DNA from: Anaerolineae bacterium
GTDB taxonomy: Bacteria; Chloroflexota; Anaerolineae; 4572-78; J111
Reading direction: 5' to 3'
Assembly: GCA_022071955.1 (NCBI GenBank)
Contig: JAJVIM010000027.1
Span: forward strand, 1 to 64,000
DNA: 64,000 bases
Part shown: positions 16,911 through 26,600 of the stretch, one piece after another
Layout: every line of letters begins with the position of its first letter
Position numbering within the stretch: position 1 is the first letter of the stretch
Translations under genes and position numbers: made by a program
The notes under the pieces: model-generated
Database searches by the model: none
Told to the model about the DNA's origin: nothing
Seen by the model: only the letters and a program-made list of their open reading frames with translations

Positions 16911-17435
16911 ATGAATCAATTTTTTGTGAGCGTTGGCAGTAATATCGATCCCCGCCAAAATATTGCCCGGACGCTGGCTGCACTACTGCGCCTGTCGCCA
17001 ACACTGCACGTAAGCCGGATTGTAACCACCCAACCGGTGGGGGTGACCGGCGGCGATTTTTTGAATCTGGTGGTGGGGCTTACCTCGTCCGATCCGGCCC
17101 GGCAGCTCAAAGAGCAGTTCAACCGCATCGAAGCTGAACTTGGTCGTGACCGGGCCGACCCCGCTCGCTCCAAAAAAAGCCGGCCCATCGATCTGGATAT
17201 TTTGTTCAGCCTGCCGCCGGAGGCCGCCAGCGTAGACGCCCAATTTTTGCCGCCGGAAGCTTACGTGCGCCCGCTGCTGCTGGAGTTGCTCGATTTTTTG
17301 GGCATCCGGCACGGCCAGCCGGCGGATTTGCTGCCGGACGGGGTGGAAATCCCGCTGCCGGGGGTAACAGTGGGGCGACAGCCGCTAACTCTGAGCCAGA
17401 ATCCAAACGCTGGCCGGGTAGAAATTGTGAGGTGA
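16911..17435 (+). CDS. folK: HPPK, 6-hydroxymethyl-7,8-dihydropterin pyrophosphokinase
   Basis: This 174-residue enzyme has FVSVGSNIDPRQNIA at the start, GGDFLNLVVGL for pterin contact, and the HPPK signature near 85-105 (RSKKSRPIDLDILF), holding the ATP-binding basic residues and the two metal-binding Asp. It transfers pyrophosphate from ATP to 6-hydroxymethyl-dihydropterin in folate synthesis. I choose ATG 16911 because HPPKs begin a few residues before the GSN motif; ATG 16881 would add ten residues without a ribosome binding site. The reductase gene starts 3 bases after the stop. Confidence 0.93.
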   Translation: MNQFFVSVGSNIDPRQNIARTLAALLRLSPTLHVSRIVTTQPVGVTGGDFLNLVVGLTSSDPARQLKEQFNRIEAELGRDRADPARSKKSRPIDLDILFSLPPEAASVDAQFLPPEAYVRPLLLELLDFLGIRHGQPADLLPDGVEIPLPGVTVGRQPLTLSQNPNAGRVEIVR

Positions 17436-17438
17436 AAT

Positions 17439-18200
17439 GTGAATGATCCAACCGCCAGACAGGCCGCGCTGGTAACCGGCGGCGCGGTTCGGCTGGGCCG
17501 GGCAATTGCCCTGGCGCTGGCCCGGCAGGGCTTCGACATTGCCCTGCATTATCACAGTTCGCAGGCCGCCGCCGAACGCACTCGCGCCGAAATTGAGCAG
17601 CTTGGCGTGGCCTGCCAAATTTTTCAGCAGGATTTGGCCCGGGCCGAGCGGCTGGCCGGTTTGCTGGCCAGCGTCCGGGAACGGTTCTCCGGGTTGACGG
17701 TGCTGGTCAACAGCGCTTCCGGGTACGGCCAGGCGGCCATACGCGACACAACGCCGGAGCTGTTCGACGCGCAGTTGGCGGTGAATTTGCGCGCACCCTT
17801 CTTTTTGACGCAGGCGTTTGCCCGGCCGGGCCAGCGAGGCAACGTGATCAATATTTTGGATAACAAAATTGGCTTTAACCAGTATCAGTACGCGGCCTAT
17901 TTGCTGGCCAAAAAATCGCTGGCCGAATTTACCCGTATGGCCGCGCTTGAATTTGCGCCGGATATTCGGGTGAACGGCGTTGCGCCGGGGGTGGTGCTGC
18001 CCGCCAAAAGCCGCACTCAGGCGTACATTGATTGGCGGGTGCAGGGGATTCCGCTGAAAATGCAGGGCGATACGGCCCACATTACCCGGACCATCAGTTA
18101 TATTTTGGAGAACGATTTTGTGACCGGCCAGATTTTTGTGGTCGATGGCGGCGAATCGGTGGCCCATGTGGGCCAAAATGCGGCTGATTACGCGGATTGA
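17439..18200 (+). CDS. folM: FolM/PTR1-like pteridine reductase (SDR family)
   Basis: This 253-residue short-chain dehydrogenase has a nucleotide motif TGGAVRLG (13-20) of the TGx3RxG type, the pteridine-reductase signature with Arg where ordinary SDRs have Gly. Asp141 (in NILDN) replaces the usual catalytic Ser, and Tyr154-x3-Lys158 completes the PTR1-like triad. These enzymes reduce dihydromonapterin, dihydropteridines and sometimes dihydrofolate with NADPH. GTG start behind GAGGTGA, 3 bases after folK, so the pair forms one pterin operon. Whether it replaces DHFR cannot be told from one window. Confidence 0.82.
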   Translation: MNDPTARQAALVTGGAVRLGRAIALALARQGFDIALHYHSSQAAAERTRAEIEQLGVACQIFQQDLARAERLAGLLASVRERFSGLTVLVNSASGYGQAAIRDTTPELFDAQLAVNLRAPFFLTQAFARPGQRGNVINILDNKIGFNQYQYAAYLLAKKSLAEFTRMAALEFAPDIRVNGVAPGVVLPAKSRTQAYIDWRVQGIPLKMQGDTAHITRTISYILENDFVTGQIFVVDGGESVAHVGQNAADYAD

Positions 18201-18212
18201 AAAGGAGAATCA

Positions 18213-18728
18213 ATGAAACTCAACATTGGCTGCGGCCTGAATATTCTGGATGGGTACATCAACATCGACAAAGTTAAAACCACCCCGGATACGGTGGTCA
18301 AAGATATTTTGAATCTGGATTATCCCGCTGACTCCGCCGAGGAAATTTACCTGCGCCACGTCATCGAGCACTTTTTTGAGGAAGACATCAAAAAATTGCT
18401 GCAAAGCTGCTACCGGATTCTCCGGCCGGGCGGCAAACTGGTCATCGAAACGCCGGATTTTGAGCGGATTGTCGAAGCCTGGACAACCGGGATTCTGCCT
18501 AAGGAACTGCTCAACAAGGTGTTGTTTGGCTTTGCCGCCGCCGTGCAAACCCGCGAGCGCGAACTCCACATGATGCACAAATACGTGTTTGACGCCGAAC
18601 TGCTGACCCGCTTTTTGGCTGAGCCGGGTTTCACGGTGGTCGACGTGGAAAAAGGGGTGCGCCCCAGCGATTACGACCCCAAGTACGGCACTTATGTCAC
18701 CGCCATGCGGGTGGTAGCGGTTAAATGA
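18213..18728 (+). CDS. Small class I SAM-dependent methyltransferase
   Basis: This 171-residue protein has motif I LNIGCGLNILDGYINID at residue 3, acidic loop near 35, RHVIEHF at about 50, and LRPGGKLVIETPDFERI. It belongs to the compact methyltransferase-like family often seen with glycan or lipid modification genes. AAGGAG lies 7 bases before the ATG and only 12 bases separate it from the reductase, so it is probably part of the folK operon. Substrate unknown. Confidence 0.82.
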   Translation: MKLNIGCGLNILDGYINIDKVKTTPDTVVKDILNLDYPADSAEEIYLRHVIEHFFEEDIKKLLQSCYRILRPGGKLVIETPDFERIVEAWTTGILPKELLNKVLFGFAAAVQTRERELHMMHKYVFDAELLTRFLAEPGFTVVDVEKGVRPSDYDPKYGTYVTAMRVVAVK

Positions 18729-18746
18729 GCGGCCTGTTCCAAGTGG

Positions 18747-21700
18747 CTAGCTGGGGCTGTTTTCTGGCTGGCGGGGATGCAGATATTCTTGAAACGCTTT
18801 ATTAACGGGCAGGTTGTTAATAAACTTGCCCTGCTGCTCGGGGGTTTCAATTTGAGCCAATTGCTGCTCCAGCAGCGCCCGGCCGAGTTGCAGCGCCTGG
18901 GCGGCCTCGGTGGTGTGGCCGGTGGCTTTGAGAATTTCCAGCGCCGTGAGATAAAACTGGATGGGGTATTTGACTCGCCACACCGCATTGCCGGCCGAGA
19001 TTTGGGATAGCCCGGCTGTAATTCGGCCCACGGCTTCATCTTTTTTGCCGGCCACCAGCAGCAAGCGGGCCAGCCCGGCTGTGGCATCGAGCGTGGCGGT
19101 ATGGTTGCCCAGCGACTCGGCTAAAATGTGCACCTGCTCAAAGGCGTGGCGCGCCTGGTTGGGGTGGTGCAGCCCTTCCAGCGCCAGTGCCAAAATCAGC
19201 CAGGTTTCGCCTTCCTGCCCCCGATTTTTGGAGTGCTGAAAAATTTCCAGCGCCTGCCCCACGTAATCGCGGGCGGTCACGTAATCCAGCCGGAGCAGTT
19301 GCAAACGGCCCATCAGCCGCAAATTCAGGGCCAACCCCTGTTCATCATCAAAGAGTTTGTGCATCGTTCTGGCCTGCTGTGTAAGCGTTTCAGCCGTTGC
19401 CAGCCGCCCCAGCGCAATGTGAACCGCGGCCAGGCGATCCAGCACGCGGGCTTCAAGGCGCTGATTTCCGCACAACTGGGCAATTTGCAGCGCGTGACGC
19501 TGGCATTTCCAGGCTTCCATCAACTCACCTTTTTCCAGCAGCACTTCGCCCAGAGTACTCAAACAGGTGGCCTGGGTGTGGCGGTCGTCGGCCTGCCGGC
19601 TCAAAGTGGCGGCCTGCCGAAAATATTGCTCGCTTTCGGTGTAGTCGTTGAGCAGTTTGTACAGCAGCCCCAAACTGTTGAGCCGTTTGGCGGCGGTGAG
19701 GGGCGCATCGGCCAGCGACAGGCTGTTTTGGGCGGCATACAGTTGTTCGCGCGCGGTGTTAAATTCGCCGCGGTGCAGAGCGATATTGGCCAACTGAATC
19801 AGACTCTCGCTCTCGAGCGGCGGGTCGGCGGCCTGCCTGGCCGCAATCAGCGCGGCTTGCGCCTCGGTGGCTGCGCCGGACACCCGGCTGCGGTTGAACT
19901 CAAAATTGGCCCGGCGCACGTGAACCAGCGCCTGCCGGTTAGGCTGGTTGAGCGCCTGCGCCAGCGCTTCAAGCTGAGCCAGGGTTTCTGATTGCGCGGC
20001 AGCAGGCCCGGTTACGTTTAAAAGCGCTTCGCGGGCCAACAGCAGGTCAAACTGGTGGTCGGGTGGCAGTTCGTTCAGGTCAAGCTGTTCAAAAGCGACG
20101 CTGTACCAGTACAGGGCGGTTTTATTAGCATACAGTCGGCTGGCTTTTTGGGCAGCATGCACAATGTAAGTGAGGGTTTTGTCCGGCTCGCCGGCCCGCA
20201 AAAAGTGATGGGCTAACGCTTCTACCAGCGGTTCAATGTTGGGCAGGTGGCGGCGCTCCAGCGCCTCGCCGGCTTCCCGGTGCAGCAGGCGCTGTTTGAG
20301 GGTGCTCAACCCGTGGTAAAGCACATGCTGGATGATGGGATGGCTGAATCTTAGCGTGTGCTCGCCCGGCGATCCTTTCAGCAACTGCCGTTCAAGGGCG
20401 GTGTTCACGCTCTCCAGCGCATCCCAGGCCGACAGGTCGCTGACCTCGTGCAGGTCGTCAAAATTGAACGTTGGTCCCAGCACCGCCGCCTGGTTGAGCA
20501 TGGTTTGGGTTTCTCGGCTCAAATGGTTAATCCGGCGCAGAACGGCCTCTTTCAGTGTGGCGGGCAGGCCAACCTCAACCACCGGGCCAAAGTGCCATTT
20601 TTCGTCGCGCCAGTTAACCACCGCGTCATCAACCAGCCCGTGCGCAATGGTTTCGGCAAACAGCGGGTTGCCCCGGGTGCGGTTAAAAATGGCGGTGCCG
20701 AGGTCTGCCGGGATGGATTGCAGCCAGATGCTTTCGAGCAGCTTTTTGAGTTCGGCTTCGGTGAGTGGTTTGAGGGTGATGGCGCTGGTGTTGGGTTGAG
20801 CCGCCAGCCGGGCCAGCAGCTCGACGCAATCGGACTGGTCGTTGGGCGGGGCGGGATCAACAGTGGCTACCAGCATCATCGGCAGGCGTTGGGTGCGCTG
20901 CGCCAGATATTCAAACAGTTTCAGGCTGCCCGGATCGGCCCACTGTAAGTCATCCAAAATGATGAGCCACGGTTGGGCGGCCACCAGCCGAACAATGGCC
21001 TCCGGGTCGCCGGCGGCGTCTGTAACCGGCGGCTGTTTAAAGCCGGTGTTGATCTGCCCCAGTTCCGGGGCAAGCCGGCTGATTTCCTGCCACAGTTCGG
21101 TGGCAATGGCACTGTGGGTGTGGCTGTAAGCTTGCAGCGCCGAGACAAACGGCTGGTAGGCCGGATAGCCCGGCAGCGGTTGGCTATCGCCCATTAGCAC
21201 GGTGGCCTGGTTCAGCCGGCAGGTGAGTTCCTGAATCAGCCGGGTTTTGCCCAATCCCACCTCGCCTTGAATCAACACCACCTGCCCGCGACCCTGTTCG
21301 GTTTCTGCCCACAACGCCATCAGCTTTTTCAGCGCCGAATCGCGGCCGGCCAGCAGTGGGCTGCGCTGCGTGGCAAAAGCCCCCGGGTCGGGGTCCCGGC
21401 TCACCGAAACGGCCATGCTGTTGAGCACCAGCCGCACCTGCCGGGCCGTGGCGTAACGCCGGGTTGGGTCGCGGTCCAGCAGTTTGAGAATGAGATGTTC
21501 CAGCGAGCGGGACAGGCCGGGATTGATCTGCCGCGGCGGTTTGTGCGCCTGAATGCGGTAACTCTCTACCATTTCCTGGTCGGAGCCTTCAACAATGGGC
21601 ACGCCGGTAAACAGCTCGTACAAAATTACGCCAAAGGCGTACAGGTCGGTGCGGGCGTCGATGGGGTGGCCCAACACCTGCTCGGGGGCCAGGTAACGGG

Positions 21701-23609
21701 CGGAACCCAGCGCCAGCGGCACGTTGAGATTAAACAGAATTTTGCCGCCTTCCAGCCGGCCCAGCCCAAAATCGCTCACCTTCACTTCGCCGCCGGCCAG
21801 CAGTACATTTTTGGGCTTTAAATCGCCGTGGATGATGCCGTGGGTGTGAGCGTACTCCAGCGCCCGAATAATGCCCTGGCTGATGCTCAGCGCAACTTTG
21901 AGCGGCAGTGGCTGGCCGTGGGCTTCGCCGATGATGTCGCGCAGCGTTCTGTTTTCAACAATTTCCTCGGCCATAAAAGCGATGCCGCGGTCTTCGTCGC
22001 AATCGTACACGTTAACAATGTTGGGGTGGTGCAAATTGACAATCTGGCGGGCCTGCCGCAAAAACTGGTCGATGGCGGTTTCGCTGAACGAGGGCGACAG
22101 AATTTTGATGGCTACCGGCGAATTTTGTTGAATATCGGCGGCTTTGAAAACGGTGCCCAGCCGGCCTTCGCCGATTTTGGCTTCAATTTTGTAGCGGTTC
22201 TTAAATACCTGCCCCGGCAAATTGAGCGTTTCCCGGGCTTGCAGAGCGTTGAGCGCCACATGCACCGAGGGGTAAATGGCAAAGTAGTCGATGTAGCCGG
22301 CCAGCTCAATAAGCTGCTGCACGTTGATCGACGGGCCGGCCAGGGCCATCGGCGTGCCCTGGTACTCTTTGCGCAGCTTCACCAGCCCGCGCAGCCCGGC
22401 CACTTGCAGCATTTCCACTTCAGACATGTCGATGATGAGCTGGGCCGGCAGTTCGCTGGCAACCAGTTGGCTGAGTTGTTCGCGTAGCTGGCCGGTAACG
22501 TGCTCGTCAAAAATGCCGGCCGGTTTGAGGATGGCCGCTTTGCTGCCCGGCACTTGCTGTACCTGGGCCGTTTGCGGCGGGGTCAGATCAAAAGTTTGGC
22601 CCTCCTGGGCAATAAACACGTTGACCGGGGTGGCGGTGGGATACTGGTTTTGCTGAAACCGGAGCGTGTCTTCCAGAATTTTTTCCAAATCCTGGTCGGA
22701 ATAGGTGGGATCGTAATGGAACAGGGCCAGGTTTTTAACGTTGGCCTGCTGGGCCATCTCTACCCCCACAAACGATGAACTGTGGCCCCAGTCCTCCTTT
22801 TCATCCGACTCGCGCTGGGTAAACTGGGCGTCAAAAATCAGCAGGTCGGCATCGGCAAAAAAGTTCAAAAACGAGCGCATGTCCATGCCGTCGGGGTAGG
22901 AGGCGTCGCTGGCGTAAACAAAGGCTTTGTTGCCTTTTTCAAAACGATAGCTGTAAGCATCGCCGGGGTGGTAATTGCAAATGTTGCGAATGCGCAGGTC
23001 GCCAAAATCCAGAATTTCGTTGGGTTTGATTTGAATGAACGTTTTGGTGGCCTGCATATAATCCAGCGAAATGGGAAAACTGATCGCCTCCTGCTGGCGA
23101 TACAGCGCCGCTTCCATATCGTGCACGCCGTACATAAAAATTTTGTTGCCGGGAATAAAAGCCGGGCGGAAAAAGGGGAACCCTTGAATGTGGTCCCAGT
23201 GGGGATGGCTGAACAACAGGTGGATCACGCCTTTGCCTTCGCCGCAGGGGCCGCGCATCAATTCCAGCCCCAGCTCTCTGATCCCGGAGCCGGCGTCGAT
23301 GATGAAAATATCGTTGCCGGAACGAACCTCGATGCAGGGGGTGTTGCCGCCGGCGGTGCTGGCGGCCAGCGGCGACAGCCGGTTTAAATATAGTTCGATG
23401 ACCTGGCGGCGGTGGTCCAGGCTGGCCTGCACCTCTTCGGTGGTAGCATCGGCCGGCAGCTCCTCCAGCAGGGTTTCGAGCAGCTCCTGTTTTTGCTTGG
23501 CAGAGCTGCTGGCCATGCTCAAAAAGACCGAAACTATTTTTTCGGTGATAGCTTCCGGCCGGATTGGGGCGGGTGTGGAGCCGCGCGCGCCCCAGATTTT
23601 TATCTTCAT
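18747..23609 (-). CDS. Giant signalling protein: MBL fold - STAS - Ser/Thr kinase - STAND ATPase - TPR
   Basis: This protein has 1620 residues. Residues 1-345 are a metallo-beta-lactamase fold with HPHWDH at 135-140, later His and Asp metal ligands (NYHPGDAYS, YASDASYPD) and GSTAGG-like N-terminal features. Residues about 356-460 are a STAS domain (FDEHVTGQLREQL, LIIDMSEVEMLQVAGLRGL). Residues 473-735 are a Hanks-type kinase: GEGRLG loop, Lys502, HGDLKPKN at 594-601, DFG at 613-615, APEQ near 641. Residues about 750-1020 are a STAND-type AAA ATPase with Walker A GEVGLGKT at 782-789 and Walker B LIILDD. The rest, from about 1150, is TPR-rich. All catalytic motifs look intact. The ATG overlaps the stop of the upstream cyclase gene (ATGA). 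Inputs and targets unknown. Confidence 0.88.
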   Translation of the reverse strand: MKIKIWGARGSTPAPIRPEAITEKIVSVFLSMASSSAKQKQELLETLLEELPADATTEEVQASLDHRRQVIELYLNRLSPLAASTAGGNTPCIEVRSGNDIFIIDAGSGIRELGLELMRGPCGEGKGVIHLLFSHPHWDHIQGFPFFRPAFIPGNKIFMYGVHDMEAALYRQQEAISFPISLDYMQATKTFIQIKPNEILDFGDLRIRNICNYHPGDAYSYRFEKGNKAFVYASDASYPDGMDMRSFLNFFADADLLIFDAQFTQRESDEKEDWGHSSSFVGVEMAQQANVKNLALFHYDPTYSDQDLEKILEDTLRFQQNQYPTATPVNVFIAQEGQTFDLTPPQTAQVQQVPGSKAAILKPAGIFDEHVTGQLREQLSQLVASELPAQLIIDMSEVEMLQVAGLRGLVKLRKEYQGTPMALAGPSINVQQLIELAGYIDYFAIYPSVHVALNALQARETLNLPGQVFKNRYKIEAKIGEGRLGTVFKAADIQQNSPVAIKILSPSFSETAIDQFLRQARQIVNLHHPNIVNVYDCDEDRGIAFMAEEIVENRTLRDIIGEAHGQPLPLKVALSISQGIIRALEYAHTHGIIHGDLKPKNVLLAGGEVKVSDFGLGRLEGGKILFNLNVPLALGSARYLAPEQVLGHPIDARTDLYAFGVILYELFTGVPIVEGSDQEMVESYRIQAHKPPRQINPGLSRSLEHLILKLLDRDPTRRYATARQVRLVLNSMAVSVSRDPDPGAFATQRSPLLAGRDSALKKLMALWAETEQGRGQVVLIQGEVGLGKTRLIQELTCRLNQATVLMGDSQPLPGYPAYQPFVSALQAYSHTHSAIATELWQEISRLAPELGQINTGFKQPPVTDAAGDPEAIVRLVAAQPWLIILDDLQWADPGSLKLFEYLAQRTQRLPMMLVATVDPAPPNDQSDCVELLARLAAQPNTSAITLKPLTEAELKKLLESIWLQSIPADLGTAIFNRTRGNPLFAETIAHGLVDDAVVNWRDEKWHFGPVVEVGLPATLKEAVLRRINHLSRETQTMLNQAAVLGPTFNFDDLHEVSDLSAWDALESVNTALERQLLKGSPGEHTLRFSHPIIQHVLYHGLSTLKQRLLHREAGEALERRHLPNIEPLVEALAHHFLRAGEPDKTLTYIVHAAQKASRLYANKTALYWYSVAFEQLDLNELPPDHQFDLLLAREALLNVTGPAAAQSETLAQLEALAQALNQPNRQALVHVRRANFEFNRSRVSGAATEAQAALIAARQAADPPLESESLIQLANIALHRGEFNTAREQLYAAQNSLSLADAPLTAAKRLNSLGLLYKLLNDYTESEQYFRQAATLSRQADDRHTQATCLSTLGEVLLEKGELMEAWKCQRHALQIAQLCGNQRLEARVLDRLAAVHIALGRLATAETLTQQARTMHKLFDDEQGLALNLRLMGRLQLLRLDYVTARDYVGQALEIFQHSKNRGQEGETWLILALALEGLHHPNQARHAFEQVHILAESLGNHTATLDATAGLARLLLVAGKKDEAVGRITAGLSQISAGNAVWRVKYPIQFYLTALEILKATGHTTEAAQALQLGRALLEQQLAQIETPEQQGKFINNLPVNKAFQEYLHPRQPENSPS

Positions 23610-26600
23610 TGATAAACTCCAACGCTGTTCCAGGCTTGCTCCAGATTACGGTTGGCTTTGACCCGGGTTAAAAAACAGTGGCGCAAATTTTCATCGCTGA
23701 TTTGCCCGGCGCGCTGCTGCAGCACGGTGTGGGCTTCGGCCAGGATGGTTTGGGCGGTGTGGACGTATCCCAACGCGGTCAGCACTTCGTAGCTCGACAG
23801 GTAGATAATCCACGGATCCCAGAATTTTTGGGCGTTGCCCGATAGCACCCAGTCTGACACAATTTTTATGCAGGTTTCGGCGGCGTTTGGGTTGTTTTGG
23901 GCCAGCGCGATGCGGGCCAGTCCGGCCCGATCAAAGATTGCCAGCGTGGTCGCGCCAATTTCATCGTGGATGGTCACGGCGCTTTGATAGTGCCGCCGGG
24001 CTTCGTCCAACTCACCCAGCAGCTCGTAGTTGAGGGCCATGCCGCTCAACGCCCCCGATTCGTGCTCGCGGGCGTGAATCTCGCGGGCAATTTCCAGCGC
24101 CTGCCAGCAGTAATCCAGCCCGGCTTTGGGTTTTTCCTGATCGTAGGCCAGCCAGCCCAGGTGGCTTAACGCCGATGCCTCGCCGTAGCGATCACGCAGG
24201 GTTTGGCGCACGCTGTATTTGGCCAAAAAATGCTGCTCGGCCCGGTCGTAGTCGCCCAGACGCTGGTAAATCCAGCCCAAAACCACATGGCTCACGGCCT
24301 CGCCATCGCGGTTGCCGGTGTCCCGGGTCAATTCCTGAGCGGCCTGCGTGTAGCGCAGCGCCAGATCGTACTGGCCCAGCCGGTAGCTGGCCCGGCCCAA
24401 ATGGAACAGGCTGGTCACGCGCTCGGCCGGGTCGCCAATTACTTTCAACGCCTCGAGCGCCTTTTCGGCCCAGCGCTGCACCTCGCGGTAGTCGTAGCGC
24501 CGCCACGCGGTGAGGGCCAGCAGGTTGAGGCTTTGGGCTTGCAGGTGTTCGTTGCCGGAACGGTGGGCTACCCGCAGCCCCACCTCGGCGGCTTCGGCGG
24601 CGGCCCGGTACTCGCTGATTTTGTCAAAATAAATGGCGCGCCGGTTGTGGGTAAGGCCCAGCCGGCGGTCATCGGCCAGAAGTTCGGCCAGAGTTTGCAT
24701 TTGGATAAGCAGGTCGGCCTGCTCGTGGCGCGCGGCCAGCCGGTCGAGCACCTGTTCCTGTTCCAGCAAAATATCCCAGCGCGCGGCAAAATCGGTGGGG
24801 TCAAGCTGGGCCAGAGCGCGTTTGAACAGGGCGTTGGCTTCGTGGTTGGCGTAAGTGGCGGCGGCGTGCATGGCGGCCCGGCGCAAATAGGCCAGCGCCC
24901 GCGGCCGATCCTGGGCCTGCTCAAAGTGATAGCCCAGCCGCAGCAGCGTGTCGGCGTCGCCGGGCATAAGGTGTTCCAGCGCTTCGCCAACCTGCTGGTG
25001 AATCTGGCGGCGGTCGCTGCGCAGCAGGCTGTTGTAAACCGATTCCTGGGTGAACACATGCAAAAAGGCGGCCTCGGCCCCGTTTTGGCGGCGGGCGATC
25101 AAATTGCTGTTTTCCAAATTAAGCAGGTGGGCGGACAAATTCACCGCCGGTTCGTCGGGCAGGCGGCGCAGCACCTGCTCCAAAATTTGGGTTGAAAATG
25201 TGCGCCCAATCACCGCGGCCACCTGCAAACTGCGTTTGGCCGGCGGCTCCAACTGGTCGATGCGGGCCATGATGATGCCTTGCAGCGTATCGGGCAGGCT
25301 GATTTGCTCCAGGTTGGCGGCCACGGTCCAGCCCCGGCCGTCTTCGGCGGGCAGCAGCGCGCCGCTGTCCAGCAGCGAGCGGATCACTTCTTCCAGGTAA
25401 AAGGGATTGCCTTCGGCTTTGGCCACAATTTTGTTGACTACCGGCTGCGGCAGCGCGGTTTGGCCCAGCAGGTTGTGCAGCAGTTCGGTGCTTTCGGCCG
25501 GGGTGAGCGGCGGCAGATCGATGCACAGGTGCTGCGGCATAAAGGCGGTGGTCAAATTTTGGTGAAATTGGGCCATCCGGCTGGTTGCCACCGGCGGGCG
25601 ATAAACCAGCACCAGCAGCAACGCGTGTTTGTGGGTGAGCGGCAGGAGTTCTTCCAGCAATTCCAGGCTCGATGGATCGGCCCAGTGCAGGTCTTCCCAC
25701 ACCAGCACCAGCGGCGTTTGGCGAGATTTGGCGGCAATCAGCTCACCGGCGGCCTGAATGACCAGTTGGTGCAGCTTGCGGCCATCCAGATATTTGAGCT
25801 GCTGCCGTTCGGCGTCGGTCAGCGGCACATCGAGCAAATGGCCCAGGTAGGCAAACAGGTCATCGGCCTGAACCGGCAGGCTGGCCTGTAGCTGGTGGCG
25901 CAGGCTGGTTGCCACTTCGGCGGGGGCGGCCTCGGGCGCAATTTCTAAAATGCCGCGCAGCATATCGCGGGCGGCCAGGTAGCTGGCGCTGTCGGCGTGA
26001 GAGAGGGCGCGGCCAAAGGCCCACCGGGCGCTGCCATCGTTGTTGCGGCACATGGCTTCCAATTCCTGCACCAGCCGCGATTTGCCCAGCCCGGCTTCGC
26101 CGGTAACGGTGATGATGCTGCCATCGGCCTGATAAAATTTTTGCAGGGCGGCTTTGAGCAGGGCCATTTCCTGGGTGCGGCCCACCAGCGGCGACGACAG
26201 CCCTTCGATGCCGCGCACCTGCCCGGCCCGGCCGGTTTTGGTTTTGAGCAGCCGGTAAACCTGCACCGGCCGGGCTTTGCCTTTTACCGTTACCGGCGGC
26301 AAAGCTTCAAATTCAAACATGGGGGCGGTGCGGCGATAGGTGGCTTCACCCACCAAAATTTCGCCGGCTTCGCTCAGGTCTTCCAGGCGGGCGGCCAAAT
26401 TGACGGTATCGCCCATAACGCTGTAATCCTGCCGCTGAGCCGTGCCAATGCCGCCGGCAATGACCAGCCCGGAATTTATGCCAAAATGGAGCGCCAGCGG
26501 TTTGGGCAACTGGCCGGCGTGTTCGCGGTTAAAATTGGCCAGGGCGGTCATCATATCCAGCGCGGCGCGCAGGGCGCGTTCGGGGTCGTTTTCGTGGGCC

